NCBI GenBank assembly: GCA_031290955.1
Contig: JAISLJ010000160.1
Coordinates: forward strand, 1-6,682
From: Zoogloeaceae bacterium
GTDB lineage: Bacteria > Pseudomonadota > Gammaproteobacteria > Burkholderiales > Rhodocyclaceae
Reading direction: 5' to 3'
Length of the DNA: 6,682 nt
Shown here: piece after piece, positions 1 through 6,263 of the stretch
Numbering within the stretch: the stretch's first letter is position 1
Layout: every line of letters starts with the position of its first letter
Position numbers and translations under genes: made by a program
Notes under the pieces: model-generated
The model's input: only the letters and a program-made list of their open reading frames with translations
Databases searched by the model: none
Told to the model about the DNA's origin: nothing

Positions 1-61
<61 letters not shown>

Positions 62-112
62 TGCGCAACCAATCGGGCCGTTCGTCCATTTTCTGCTCCC
101 AAAGGTAACCAT

Positions 113-138
113 AAAAAAACCGACACCGCTTTGCAGCG
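113..138 (-). terminator. Weak hairpin followed by T7 on the minus strand
   Basis: Read on the minus strand, CGCT-GCAA-AGCG (positions 138 to 127) forms a 4-bp stem with a GNRA-type tetraloop. About seven bases later comes a run of seven T (119 to 113). The stem is short and the T-run is not adjacent, so this is at best a weak intrinsic terminator. It lies about 350 bases beyond the mnmA stop, so if functional it could end long transcripts from the mnmA cluster or from something within 62-487. Confidence 0.2.
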
Positions 139-179
139 AAAAACATGCCCGGCCTGGGGACGATCATTCACGGGGAATG

Positions 180-240
180 TGACGTAATATGTCTACTTTA
201 TTATGTCACACATGACGTAATATGTCTACCTTATTATGTC
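180..240. repeat. Two 28-bp AT-rich direct repeats with palindromic half-sites
   Basis: Two copies, 180-207 and 213-240, differ at a single base (T or C at the 18th position) and are separated by 5 bases, giving a period of 33. Each begins TGACGTAATATGTCTAC and ends TTATTATGTC. Inside each copy, GACGTA-A-TATGTC is a near-palindrome and a further TATGTC lies at the 3' end. Across the junction, TTATGTCA-CACA-TGACGTAA (201-220) is another near-palindrome. GC content of 181-240 is 19/60, well below the surrounding DNA. This looks like a cluster of protein-binding sites. Candidates are the end of a DDE transposon with repeated transposase sites (Tn7/Tn5053-like ends have this form and begin with TGT, as TGTGAC does at 178-183) or an operator array. 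No transposase gene is in view, so the assignment is open. Confidence 0.75.
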
Positions 241-487
241 GCATCCGTTCTCAACAGAAAAGAAAGCAAATCCTGTGGGGAAGAGAATCTGACCAGGAAA
301 ACATGCCATCGCGCACGCGGAACACAATGCCTGACCATGGCATGGGGATCAGCGCGATCAGAGCCAAGGCCAGCTTGCATTTGTCCTTGCGGCCACTGAT
401 GTTGGAGAGGCGGGCGCGATCAGGCGGGTGAATTCGATCTGGCAAGAGCGTGGAAAGGTACTTTTCCCGCAGTGATGACGGATATTT

Positions 488-1609
488 TCATCGCTCTGCC
501 TCCCCCACATCCTGAATCACTCCGCCTCCCAGGCAGACCCGGCTTTCGTAGAGGACGACGGATTGACCAGGGGCAAGTGCCCATTGCGCTTGGGCAAAGT
601 GGATTTCGCAGCGTTCCCGGTCGACCCGCGTAATGGCGCAGGGGGCATCCTCGCTGCGGTAGCGGGGCTTGGCGGTATAGACCCAGCACGTTTGCGGGGC
701 TACGTCCGCGATCCAGGAAAGTTGTCCGGCGACCAGGCAGGAAGCCGCGAGCGCCGGATGATCGTGGCCTTGCACCACATAGAGGATGTTCTTCTCCACA
801 TCCTTCCCGGCCACGAACCAGGCCGCGTGCGCGCCGTCCGCCCCGCCCGTCGCTTTCACTCCGCCAATGCCCAGGCCCTTTCGCTGGCCGATGGTGTGGT
901 ACATGAGGCCATCGTGCTCGCCCATGAGGCGACCATCGTCCAGGCGACGGATCTCGCCTTTCTTCGGGGGCAGGTAGCGGCGCAGGAACTCCTTGAACGG
1001 ACGCTCGCCGATAAAGCAGATCCCCGTGGAATCCTTCTTGGCGGCCACATGCAGCCCGGCGTCGGCGGCGATGCGGCGCACATCCCGCTTCAGCAGCCGG
1101 GCCAGGGGGAACAGGGTCTTGGCCAGTTGCGCCTGGTTCAGGCGATAGAGGAAATAGCTTTGATCCTTGCCGCCATCCTCGGCCCGCAGGAGCTGGTAGC
1201 GACCATCGACCTCGCGCACGCCCGCGTAATGGCCGGTGGCGATCACGTCCGCGCCCAGCCGCATGGCGTGCTCCAGGAAGGCGCTGAACTTGATTTCGGA
1301 ATTGCAGAGCACGTCCGGATTGGGCGTGCGGCCCGCCTCGTACTCGCGCAGGAATTCGGCGAACACGCGCGCGCGGTACTCGGCGGCAAAATTGACGACT
1401 TCCACATCAATGCCGAGCCTGTCGGCCACGCTCATGACATCGATCAGGTCGGCGCGGGAGGCGCAGTATTCCTCGTCGTCGTCATCCTCCCAGTTCTTCA
1501 TGAACACGCCGATGACGTGATAGCCTGCGTTCTTCAGCAACAGGGCGGCAACGGAGGAATCCACGCCCCCGGAAAGCCCCACTACAACGGTCTTGCCCTT
1601 CCCGTTCAT
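488..1609 (-). CDS. mnmA: tRNA-specific 2-thiouridylase MnmA
   Basis: Cytoplasmic enzyme that activates the wobble uridine at position 34 of Lys, Glu and Gln tRNAs with ATP and inserts sulfur to make 2-thiouridine, the s2 part of mnm5s2U. The protein is 373 residues, close to the E. coli enzyme (368). The N-terminal PP-loop SGGVDSS is at residues 13-19, and the next conserved block FMKNWEDD lies near 36-43. The two catalytic cysteines are present: Cys102 in NPDVLCNSEIKF and Cys198 in STGICFIGER. HTIGQRKGLGIGG (238-250) and the C-terminal beta-barrel with SRVCLGGGVI complete the family pattern. The frame is open far upstream, but the ATG at 1609 is chosen because GGAGAGGAAG lies just before it and homology begins there. 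It is the last gene of a tight cluster, 28 nt after the exported protein. Sulfur would be delivered through a Tus/IscS-type relay (family knowledge). Confidence 0.97.
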   Translation of the reverse strand: MNGKGKTVVVGLSGGVDSSVAALLLKNAGYHVIGVFMKNWEDDDDEEYCASRADLIDVMSVADRLGIDVEVVNFAAEYRARVFAEFLREYEAGRTPNPDVLCNSEIKFSAFLEHAMRLGADVIATGHYAGVREVDGRYQLLRAEDGGKDQSYFLYRLNQAQLAKTLFPLARLLKRDVRRIAADAGLHVAAKKDSTGICFIGERPFKEFLRRYLPPKKGEIRRLDDGRLMGEHDGLMYHTIGQRKGLGIGGVKATGGADGAHAAWFVAGKDVEKNILYVVQGHDHPALAASCLVAGQLSWIADVAPQTCWVYTAKPRYRSEDAPCAITRVDRERCEIHFAQAQWALAPGQSVVLYESRVCLGGGVIQDVGEAER

Positions 1610-1637
1610 CGCTTCCTCTCCGCATCGCCCGCCGATC

Positions 1638-2219
1638 TCAAACGTTCGGCCCCGCGCCCGCGTGCCATGCCTCCAGCGGCAGGACGACAGCAGGCTCGCC
1701 ATTATCCACGAACCAGCTATCCACCGCATACCGGTCGTCCTGCGGTGGGCAATCGCCTTGCGGACGGCAAAGTTCCTCGATGGCGGCGGAGTAATGTTGC
1801 AGGACGAAGAAGCGCAGCCGTCGTTCCGGCGCCAGCACCCTGTGCCACTTGAGGCCGCCCTTTGCCGCCAGGAGTTCCAGAAAGCGCGTGGTGGTGGTGG
1901 CGTGGTCGATGCAATCCATGCGCCCATCCACGCCATCGTCGGCATGGTTGCCGCCCCGGTCGTTGCCGATCGGGCTTTGCTCCGCCGCGATGGCATAGAG
2001 CTTGCCAATGACGACCGCCAGCCGACGGCGCTCGTCCGCTTCGTTCTTCGCCTGCGCCAACGCCAGCAGCAGCACATCCAGCCGCGCGGGCGCAAGGTGG
2101 ACAGGCGCGTTGGCAAGGCAACCATAATTGAAGCAGACGCTGACTTCCTCCGCCCCGGCGCGAGAAAAACCCAATGCGGCAAGCGCCAGCACGCCGACCA
2201 GGAAACAGCGCCGAAGCAT
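1638..2219 (-). CDS. Exported protein of unknown function, possible transglutaminase/papain-like fold
   Basis: I do not recognise a named family. The 193-residue product starts with a clear signal peptide: MLRR, a hydrophobic core to about residue 18, then a likely cut after AGA (23). The mature protein should be periplasmic. There is a CX4C pair (Cys29, Cys34), an acidic/amphipathic helix around 45-80, an Asp/Gly/Asn-rich patch (85-100), then DCIDHATTTTRFLELL (Cys103 at the head of a helix), QHYSAAIEEL (His142) and YAVDSWF (Asp167). The order Cys, His, Asp with these local contexts resembles bacterial transglutaminase-like cysteine proteinases, but this is inference from spacing and motif shape only. 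A second Cys pair is Cys151/Cys157. The ATG lies 4 nt after the nudJ stop (TGACGGCATG) with only a weak GGGTGA ahead, so translation is probably coupled to nudJ. mnmA follows after 28 nt. Confidence 0.85.
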   Translation of the reverse strand: MLRRCFLVGVLALAALGFSRAGAEEVSVCFNYGCLANAPVHLAPARLDVLLLALAQAKNEADERRRLAVVIGKLYAIAAEQSPIGNDRGGNHADDGVDGRMDCIDHATTTTRFLELLAAKGGLKWHRVLAPERRLRFFVLQHYSAAIEELCRPQGDCPPQDDRYAVDSWFVDNGEPAVVLPLEAWHAGAGPNV

Positions 2220-2223
2220 GCCG

Positions 2224-2679
2224 TCACCCGTAGTGGATAATCGCGTCCAGCGGCAACCGCCGTCCGGCGTGATAATCCTCGGCGCAGCGCAGGATGAGGG
2301 GGCTGCGGTGCCGGGCCGTTTCCAGACGCATTGTCTCCAGCGGCACCCAATGGGCGGCGATAATTCCGGCATCGAGCGGACGATTGGGGTCGTAGCCCAC
2401 GATTTCGCCGCCAAAGGCGAAGCGCAGGTAGGTAATCTCCCCCTTGGGACGCGGCCACTGGTAGATGCCGATGAGGCAGCGCGGCTCGAAATCATAGCCG
2501 GTTTCCTCGCGGCATTCGCGCCGCGCCGCTGCCACGAGGGATTCGCCGCGCTCCAGATGTCCGGCGGGCTGGTTGAAGCGGATCCCCTCCTCGGTTTCCT
2601 CTTCCACCAGCAGGAATTTTCCATCCCGGCAGACAACGGCGGCAACGGTGACGTTGGGTTTCCAGGCGCGTGCGATCAT
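2224..2679 (-). CDS. nudJ: NudJ-like Nudix phosphatase
   Basis: Small cytoplasmic Nudix hydrolase. E. coli NudJ removes phosphate from nucleoside di-/triphosphates and from thiamine-pathway pyrophosphates such as HMP-PP. With the ATG at 2679 the product is 151 residues (NudJ about 153) and opens KPNVTVAAVV, like the E. coli protein. The Nudix box GX5EX7REUXEEXGU is complete: Gly40, Glu46, Arg54-Glu55, Glu58-Glu59, Gly61, all needed for metal binding. Further family marks are FNQPAGHLE (35-43), IYQWPRP and RSPLI near the C-terminus. The frame stays open back to a TTG at 2787, two bases past the ppiC stop. That extension is Arg-rich, unlike any Nudix N-terminus, and contains a terminator-like hairpin, so I reject it. 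The ATG has no good Shine-Dalgarno. The neighbourhood nudJ then mnmA is common in proteobacteria; here an extra exported-protein gene lies between them. Confidence 0.93.
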   Translation of the reverse strand: MIARAWKPNVTVAAVVCRDGKFLLVEEETEEGIRFNQPAGHLERGESLVAAARRECREETGYDFEPRCLIGIYQWPRPKGEITYLRFAFGGEIVGYDPNRPLDAGIIAAHWVPLETMRLETARHRSPLILRCAEDYHAGRRLPLDAIIHYG

Positions 2680-2712
2680 GGCGACAAAATCATGGCGGCG
2701 AAAGCGCGTATT

Positions 2713-2732
2713 CTCTTGAACTCTCTCGAACT
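2713..2732. repeat. Tandem 10-bp repeat upstream of nudJ
   Basis: CTCTTGAACT and CTCTCGAACT (plus strand) stand head to tail with one mismatch, in the 110-bp gap before the nudJ ATG. On the transcribed strand they read AGTTCGAGAG AGTTCAAGAG. One helical turn of spacing would suit tandem binding of a protein, but chance is also possible in so short a repeat. Confidence 0.35.
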
Positions 2733-2738
2733 GGCGCG

Positions 2739-2780
2739 AAAAAGGCAGATCGGCCCGCTGGCGTTTGCGCCTTGCGGGCC
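2739..2780 (-). terminator. GC-rich hairpin plus T-run after ppiC
   Basis: On the minus strand, GGCCCGC (2780-2774) pairs with GCGGGCC (2758-2752), and inside it GGCG (2771-2768) pairs with CGCC (2763-2760) around a CAAA loop. Only a small AA/A internal bulge interrupts the 11 pairs. Five T follow at 2743-2739, eight bases beyond the stem. The hairpin begins ten bases past the ppiC stop codon, the right place for an intrinsic terminator or attenuator between ppiC and nudJ. The gap before the T-run weakens the call. Confidence 0.55.
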
Positions 2781-2789
2781 GCGCCAATA

Positions 2790-3554
2790 TTACTTGGCCG
2801 TATTTTCCAGACTGCTCACGAGTTTTTCGACCTTCTCGCCCTCCACACGCTTTTCAAGCTGCGGCTTCAACTGCTCCAGGGTCGGCGGGGTGAGCTTGCG
2901 GCTATCCTCCAGCAGGATGACGTGATAGCCGAACTGCGTCTTGACCGGAGTCTTGGTGTATTGCCCTTTCTTGAGCTTGGCCAGTTCCGTGCCGAACGGC
3001 TCAACATAGGCGCTAGCCTGGTTCCAGCCCAGATCGCCGCCCTTTTCCCGCGAGCCAGGGTCTTTGGAAGCCTTGGCGAGATCGGCGAACTTGCCGCCGC
3101 CGTTCAGCTTGGTGATGATGCCCTTGGCCTCGCTTTCCTGCTCGACGAGAATATGGCGGGCCTTGTATTCCTGTCCCTGGAGCTGGCCGAGCACGCTCTC
3201 GTACGCCTTCTTCACCTCGGCTTCCGTGGCGGGATTCTTCTTCAGGTAATCACTGATGAAGGCGTTGATCAGGATATCCTGCGTGGCAAAGGCGATGCGG
3301 GTGGTCACGTCCTTGCTTTTGTCGAGGCCCTGCTTCCTGGCCTCGTTGGCGATCAAGGCCCGCCGTTGCAGGACTTTCTTCACGGATTCCCGGAATTCCG
3401 GCGTATCCTGCGCGCCGCGGTCAAGCTGCTCCTGGATGAAGACTTCCTCGGCCTCCTTGGAAAGCCCGCCGGAAGCGGCATCCTGCGCCCCCGCGGGCAG
3501 CGTGAAGAGAGAGAAAGCCAAAAATGCGGCAGAGAGCCGGGTCAGTTTTCGCAT
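2790..3554 (-). CDS. Secreted PpiC-type parvulin peptidyl-prolyl isomerase
   Basis: Periplasmic folding helper that isomerises Xaa-Pro bonds in exported proteins. The 254-residue product has a signal peptide (MRKLTRL, hydrophobic to about residue 20, probable cut after AGA at 23). A helical N-terminal chaperone-like segment of SurA/PrsA type follows (about 30-125). The parvulin domain spans roughly 130-217 and shows the expected YKARHILVE (130-138), FADLAKASKDPGS (156-168), KGGDLGW (171-177), VEPFGTELAKLKKGQ and FGYHVILLED (208-217). A charged C-terminal helix closes the protein. The ATG at 3554 is preceded by AAAGGGA at a suitable distance. It stands alone between a 135-bp gap upstream and a hairpin downstream, so it may be its own transcription unit. 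It is shorter than SurA (one parvulin domain, not two); proteobacterial annotations usually call it PpiC or a foldase. The exact paralogue cannot be fixed here. Confidence 0.93.
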   Translation of the reverse strand: MRKLTRLSAAFLAFSLFTLPAGAQDAASGGLSKEAEEVFIQEQLDRGAQDTPEFRESVKKVLQRRALIANEARKQGLDKSKDVTTRIAFATQDILINAFISDYLKKNPATEAEVKKAYESVLGQLQGQEYKARHILVEQESEAKGIITKLNGGGKFADLAKASKDPGSREKGGDLGWNQASAYVEPFGTELAKLKKGQYTKTPVKTQFGYHVILLEDSRKLTPPTLEQLKPQLEKRVEGEKVEKLVSSLENTAK

Positions 3555-3615
3555 GGGGTAATCCCTTTCTGGTCATGGGTTGAAAAGATGTGTGCTACAA
3601 ACGCGCAAGGGCAAG

Positions 3616-3626
3616 ATCATATACCA
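3616..3626 (-). promoter_or_regulatory. Possible extended -10 promoter for ppiC
   Basis: On the minus strand the 135-bp gap upstream of ppiC contains TGGTATATGAT, which offers an extended -10 (TG, one base, TATATG) about 65 bases before the ATG. No good -35 hexamer lies 16-18 bases upstream. The gap is also noticeably richer in A and T than the genes around it, as expected for a promoter region. Confidence 0.3.
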
Positions 3627-3689
3627 ATCCAACAGCAAAAGACAGGCATCCTGATTCTGCGAACAGGGCAACCGCACTATATTCCTTTT

Positions 3690-4322
3690 TCATTTATTGG
3701 TTTTTCCATCTGGACCGCCGTCCGCAGCACACCAATACAGCCGCCACAGTTCCTCTACGGGGAAATCGTGGAGCTTGCGGCGCGCGATGGCTTCCCGCAG
3801 GTGGCGGAAGTTGCGGCGGATGCGCCAGGGGCCGAGCGGCAGGAGGCCGTGTTTCAGGTCCAGGAAATCGATGAGACCAAAACCCTGGTCGGGCAGGAGC
3901 AGGATGTTGCCCGGATGGAGCGAGCGAAAATAAATGCCCCGGCGATGCAGCATGCGGATGAAGCGGGCCAGTTCGGGAAGGCGCGCCCGGATGCCTTCCG
4001 GCGCGCGCAGAAAACTGGCTTCCAGCGTTTCGCCCGGCAGGGGCTGGTAGCGGCAGGCGGAAATGCCGCGGGCGCGATCCAGCCAGAGCGCCTCGATTGC
4101 CGCCGGAACAGGCACACCCAGCCCTGCCAGGCGTTGCGCGTTGTCGGCGAAGCGCAGTGCCGGCGCTTGCAGCCGGGCCAGGAAGGGATGCCGCCGGATG
4201 TGGAAAATCTTGAGGAGATGCCCATCCGCGCAGAGAATCATCTTCGGCCCGCGCGCATCCTGCTCCAGCACCTTGCCGCACAAGAGCCAGTCTTCCCGTT
4301 CGCCTGCTGTTACAATCCGCAT
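3690..4322 (-). CDS. Kdo/WaaP-type kinase-fold protein (LPS-kinase-like), atypical catalytic loop
   Basis: A 210-residue cytoplasmic protein of the protein-kinase fold related to Kdo/WaaP LPS kinases, often annotated in betaproteobacteria as toluene-tolerance or InaA-family protein. The likely ATP-binding lysine is Lys38 in HLLKIF. The catalytic-loop block is LHRRGIYFRSLHPGNILL (125-142) and the metal-binding DFG-equivalent is Asp152 in GLIDFLD. In the loop the position of the catalytic Asp of HRDxxxxN kinases is Ser134, while the loop Asn139 is kept. It may use another acid such as Asp152 or act as a pseudokinase. No signal peptide or membrane segment is seen. It starts 29 bp from the divergent msbA ATG, which fits a role in lipid A/core modification, but substrate and activity are inference. 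The start ATG at 4322 gives an N-terminus that looks family-like; an AGGAAG lies rather far upstream (about 17 bases). Confidence 0.85.
   Translation of the reverse strand: MRIVTAGEREDWLLCGKVLEQDARGPKMILCADGHLLKIFHIRRHPFLARLQAPALRFADNAQRLAGLGVPVPAAIEALWLDRARGISACRYQPLPGETLEASFLRAPEGIRARLPELARFIRMLHRRGIYFRSLHPGNILLLPDQGFGLIDFLDLKHGLLPLGPWRIRRNFRHLREAIARRKLHDFPVEELWRLYWCAADGGPDGKTNK
4288..4316 (+). promoter_or_regulatory. Candidate extended -10 promoter for msbA
   Basis: TGTTACAAT at 4308-4316 matches an extended -10 (TGnTATAAT) in all but one hexamer base. The hexamer 17 bases upstream, CAGTCT at 4288-4293, is a poor -35, as is typical for extended -10 promoters. A transcript would start near 4323, giving a leader of about 29 bases before the msbA ATG. 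The site lies within the first codons of the divergent kinase gene, so transcription in the two directions would overlap there. Confidence 0.4.
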
Positions 4323-4351
4323 TCTGCGTTTCGCTTTCGCTTCCTTGCCAC

Positions 4352-6151
4352 ATGGGCAATTCTAACCAGCAATCCGGCCTCCGGGTGTATTTGCGTCTCT
4401 TGCGGTACGTGCTGCCCTATTGGGGATGGTTCGGGCTTTCCCTCGCGGGCTTCTTGCTCTTTGCCGCCATGCAGCCGATGCTGGGCGGCATTCTCAAGTA
4501 TTTCGTCGATGGCCTCATCGATCCCGGCGCCGCCCTGTTCCCCGCAGCGCCCTGGCGCTGGCTGGCCGAATTGCGGCTCTTGCACGCGGTTCCCCTGTTG
4601 ATCGTCCTGATCGCCATCGGCCAGGGGATCGGCTCCTTCCTCGGCAATTATTTCCTTGCCCGCGTCTCGCTCTCACTCGTGCATGATTTGCGGGTAGCGC
4701 TGTTCGACAGCCTGCTCACCCTGCCAAACCCTTATCTCGACCGCCACAATTCCGGCCACCTGCTCTCGCGCATCACCTACGACACCACCATGGTCACGGG
4801 CGCGGCGACGGATGCCATCAAGGTTGTGATCCGCGAGGGCCTGACGGTGATCTTCCTTTTCCTCGCCCTCCTGTACATGAACTGGCGGCTGACCTTCGTG
4901 ATGCTGGCGATCCTGCCCATCATCGCCATGATGGTCGTACACGCGAGCCGGAAGTTCCGGAAACAGGGCCGGAAGATCCAGGCGGCGATGGGCAATGTCA
5001 CACATGTGGCGTCGGAGACCATCCAGGGCCAGCGGGTCGTGCGCAGCTTCGGCGGCGAAGCCTGCGAGCAGGCGCGCTTTCGCGCCGCCAGCCGCGAGAA
5101 TACCGGGAAGAACCTCGCCATGATCCGCACCTCCGCGATCTATACGCCTTCGCTGCAAATCGTGATCTTCAGCGCCATGGCCGTGCTGCTGTACCTCGTC
5201 CTCCTGCTGCGCGGCGACGCGAGCGCGGGGGAACTGGTGGCCTACATCACCCTGGCGGGCCTGCTCCCGAAACCCATCCGCCAACTCTCGGAGGTGAGTT
5301 CCACCATCCAGAAGGGCATCGCCGGGGCACAGAGCATCTTCGAGCAACTGGACGAAACGCCGGAAATCGACCGCGGCACACTGGAGCGGCAGCGCATCGA
5401 AGGTCGGCTGGAAATCCGCCATCTTTCCTTCACCTATCCCGAAAGCGAAAAGCCGGTGCTCGACGATGTGAGTTTTTCCATCGCCCCTGGCCAGATGGTG
5501 GCGCTGGTGGGCCGTTCCGGGAGCGGCAAATCCACGCTCGCCAGCCTGATCCCCCGTTTCTACACGCACGAGGCGGGCGAGATCCTGCTGGATGGCGTGC
5601 CGATCGAGGCATACCGCTTGCGCAACCTGCGCCGCCACATTGCCCTGGTCACGCAGCAGGTCAACCTGTTCAACGACACCGTGTTCAACAACATCGCCTA
5701 CGGCGACCTGGCGGACAAGCCGGAAAGCGAAGTGCGTCGCGCCGCTGAAGCTGCCTTCGCCAGCGAATTCATCGCCCGCCTGCCGCAAGGCTTTGCCACG
5801 CCAGTGGGCGAAAACGGGGTCATGCTCTCGGGCGGTCAGCGCCAACGTCTGGCGATTGCCCGCGCCCTGCTGAAGGACGCGCCTATCCTGATCCTCGACG
5901 AAGCGACTTCGGCGCTTGACGGCGAATCCGAACGCCACATCCAGTCCGCGCTGGAAAATGCCGCGACCGGTCGGACAACCCTCGTCATCGCGCATCGCCT
6001 CTCCACCATCGAACGCGCCGACCTGATTTTGGTGATGGAACAAGGCCGCATTGTCGAACGCGGCACCCACGCGGAACTCCTCGCCCAAAACGGCCCCTAC
6101 GCCAGACTCCACGCCCGGGAATCCGAAAAGGGCACGATCGGCGCAGAATAG
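4352..6151 (+). CDS. msbA: Lipid A export ABC transporter MsbA (permease/ATPase)
   Basis: Inner-membrane homodimeric half-transporter that uses ATP to flip lipid A-core from the cytoplasmic to the periplasmic leaflet. The 599-residue chain has an N-terminal type I exporter membrane domain (about 20-310, with hydrophobic stretches near 22-45, 80-102, 163-195 and 265-288) and a C-terminal nucleotide-binding domain (about 350-590). The ATPase motifs are all intact: Walker A GRSGSGKST (387-395), Q-loop Gln435 in VTQQVNLF, signature LSGGQ (492-496), Walker B ILILDE (512-517), D-loop SALD (520-523) and switch His548 in IAHRL. The length fits the MsbA family (about 580-600), and RVVRSFGGE and LPKPIRQLSEV are MsbA-like. 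The ATG at 4352 has no Shine-Dalgarno; its leader is pyrimidine-rich. The divergent neighbour is an LPS-kinase-like gene, supporting the lipid A role. A related lipid or drug exporter of the same subfamily is the alternative. Confidence 0.93.
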   Translation: MGNSNQQSGLRVYLRLLRYVLPYWGWFGLSLAGFLLFAAMQPMLGGILKYFVDGLIDPGAALFPAAPWRWLAELRLLHAVPLLIVLIAIGQGIGSFLGNYFLARVSLSLVHDLRVALFDSLLTLPNPYLDRHNSGHLLSRITYDTTMVTGAATDAIKVVIREGLTVIFLFLALLYMNWRLTFVMLAILPIIAMMVVHASRKFRKQGRKIQAAMGNVTHVASETIQGQRVVRSFGGEACEQARFRAASRENTGKNLAMIRTSAIYTPSLQIVIFSAMAVLLYLVLLLRGDASAGELVAYITLAGLLPKPIRQLSEVSSTIQKGIAGAQSIFEQLDETPEIDRGTLERQRIEGRLEIRHLSFTYPESEKPVLDDVSFSIAPGQMVALVGRSGSGKSTLASLIPRFYTHEAGEILLDGVPIEAYRLRNLRRHIALVTQQVNLFNDTVFNNIAYGDLADKPESEVRRAAEAAFASEFIARLPQGFATPVGENGVMLSGGQRQRLAIARALLKDAPILILDEATSALDGESERHIQSALENAATGRTTLVIAHRLSTIERADLILVMEQGRIVERGTHAELLAQNGPYARLHARESEKGTIGAE

Positions 6152-6227
6152 AAACGGACGGAACGCGACCCCCTCCCCCTCGGAGAAAAGGAAACCCAAG
6201 GCACCCAACGTAAAGCCGCGCCTTGTG

Positions 6228-6245
6228 TGCCGATTTCCCTCGGCA
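6228..6245. terminator. Small hairpin between convergent msbA and valS
   Basis: TGCCGA (6228-6233) and TCGGCA (6240-6245) form a 6-bp stem with loop TTTCCC in the 112-bp gap between the two convergent genes. Neither strand has a T-run directly after the stem; on the minus strand the TTTTTT run lies before the hairpin. It could help stop or protect both transcripts, but it is not a standard intrinsic terminator. Confidence 0.25.
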
Positions 6246-6263
6246 ATCATCCACAAAAAACCA

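Larger units (their letters stand above)
62..487. other. Non-coding stretch downstream of mnmA
   Basis: I find no convincing protein gene here. The open frames are short, lack good ribosome binding sites and resemble no family I know. The longest minus-strand one (251-445) would need a TTG start and encodes a 64-residue peptide with a short hydrophobic middle that I cannot place. What can be seen: a weak minus-strand hairpin plus T-run near 113-138, the AT-rich tandem repeat at 180-240, and a near-palindrome GGAAAGGTACTTTTCC at 452-467, about 20 bases past the mnmA stop. The latter has no T-run after it and is not an obvious terminator. The stretch could hold decayed mobile-element sequence or the spacer before a gene lost off the contig end. 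Confidence 0.6.

Noticed and set aside
180..240. CRISPR array
   Set aside because: There are only two copies, the gap is 5 bases rather than a 30-base spacer, and no cas gene is present.
251..445. 64-residue minus-strand open frame with a hydrophobic middle
   Set aside because: It needs a TTG start, lacks a ribosome site, and shows no family similarity I can support.
452..467. Near-palindrome GGAAAGGTACTTTTCC as an mnmA terminator
   Set aside because: The stem is weak and AT-rich, and no T-run follows on the minus strand.
563..1852. 429-codon plus-strand open frame opposite mnmA
   Set aside because: It is antisense to an unmistakable MnmA gene with all catalytic motifs; no recognisable domain or ribosome site of its own.
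1610..2458. Long N-terminal extension in frame with mnmA
   Set aside because: The frame is open through the exported-protein gene, but the extension is Arg/Pro-rich with no homology, and a good ribosome site precedes the internal ATG at 1609.
2680..2787. N-terminal extension of the Nudix protein from a TTG start
   Set aside because: The extra 36 residues are Arg-rich and unlike NudJ, and the region holds a terminator-like hairpin; the ATG at 2679 gives the family length.
2670..4601. 643-codon plus-strand open frame spanning ppiC and the kinase gene
   Set aside because: It lies opposite two well-supported minus-strand genes with clear domains, has no family resemblance, and is the kind of long antisense frame common in GC-rich DNA.
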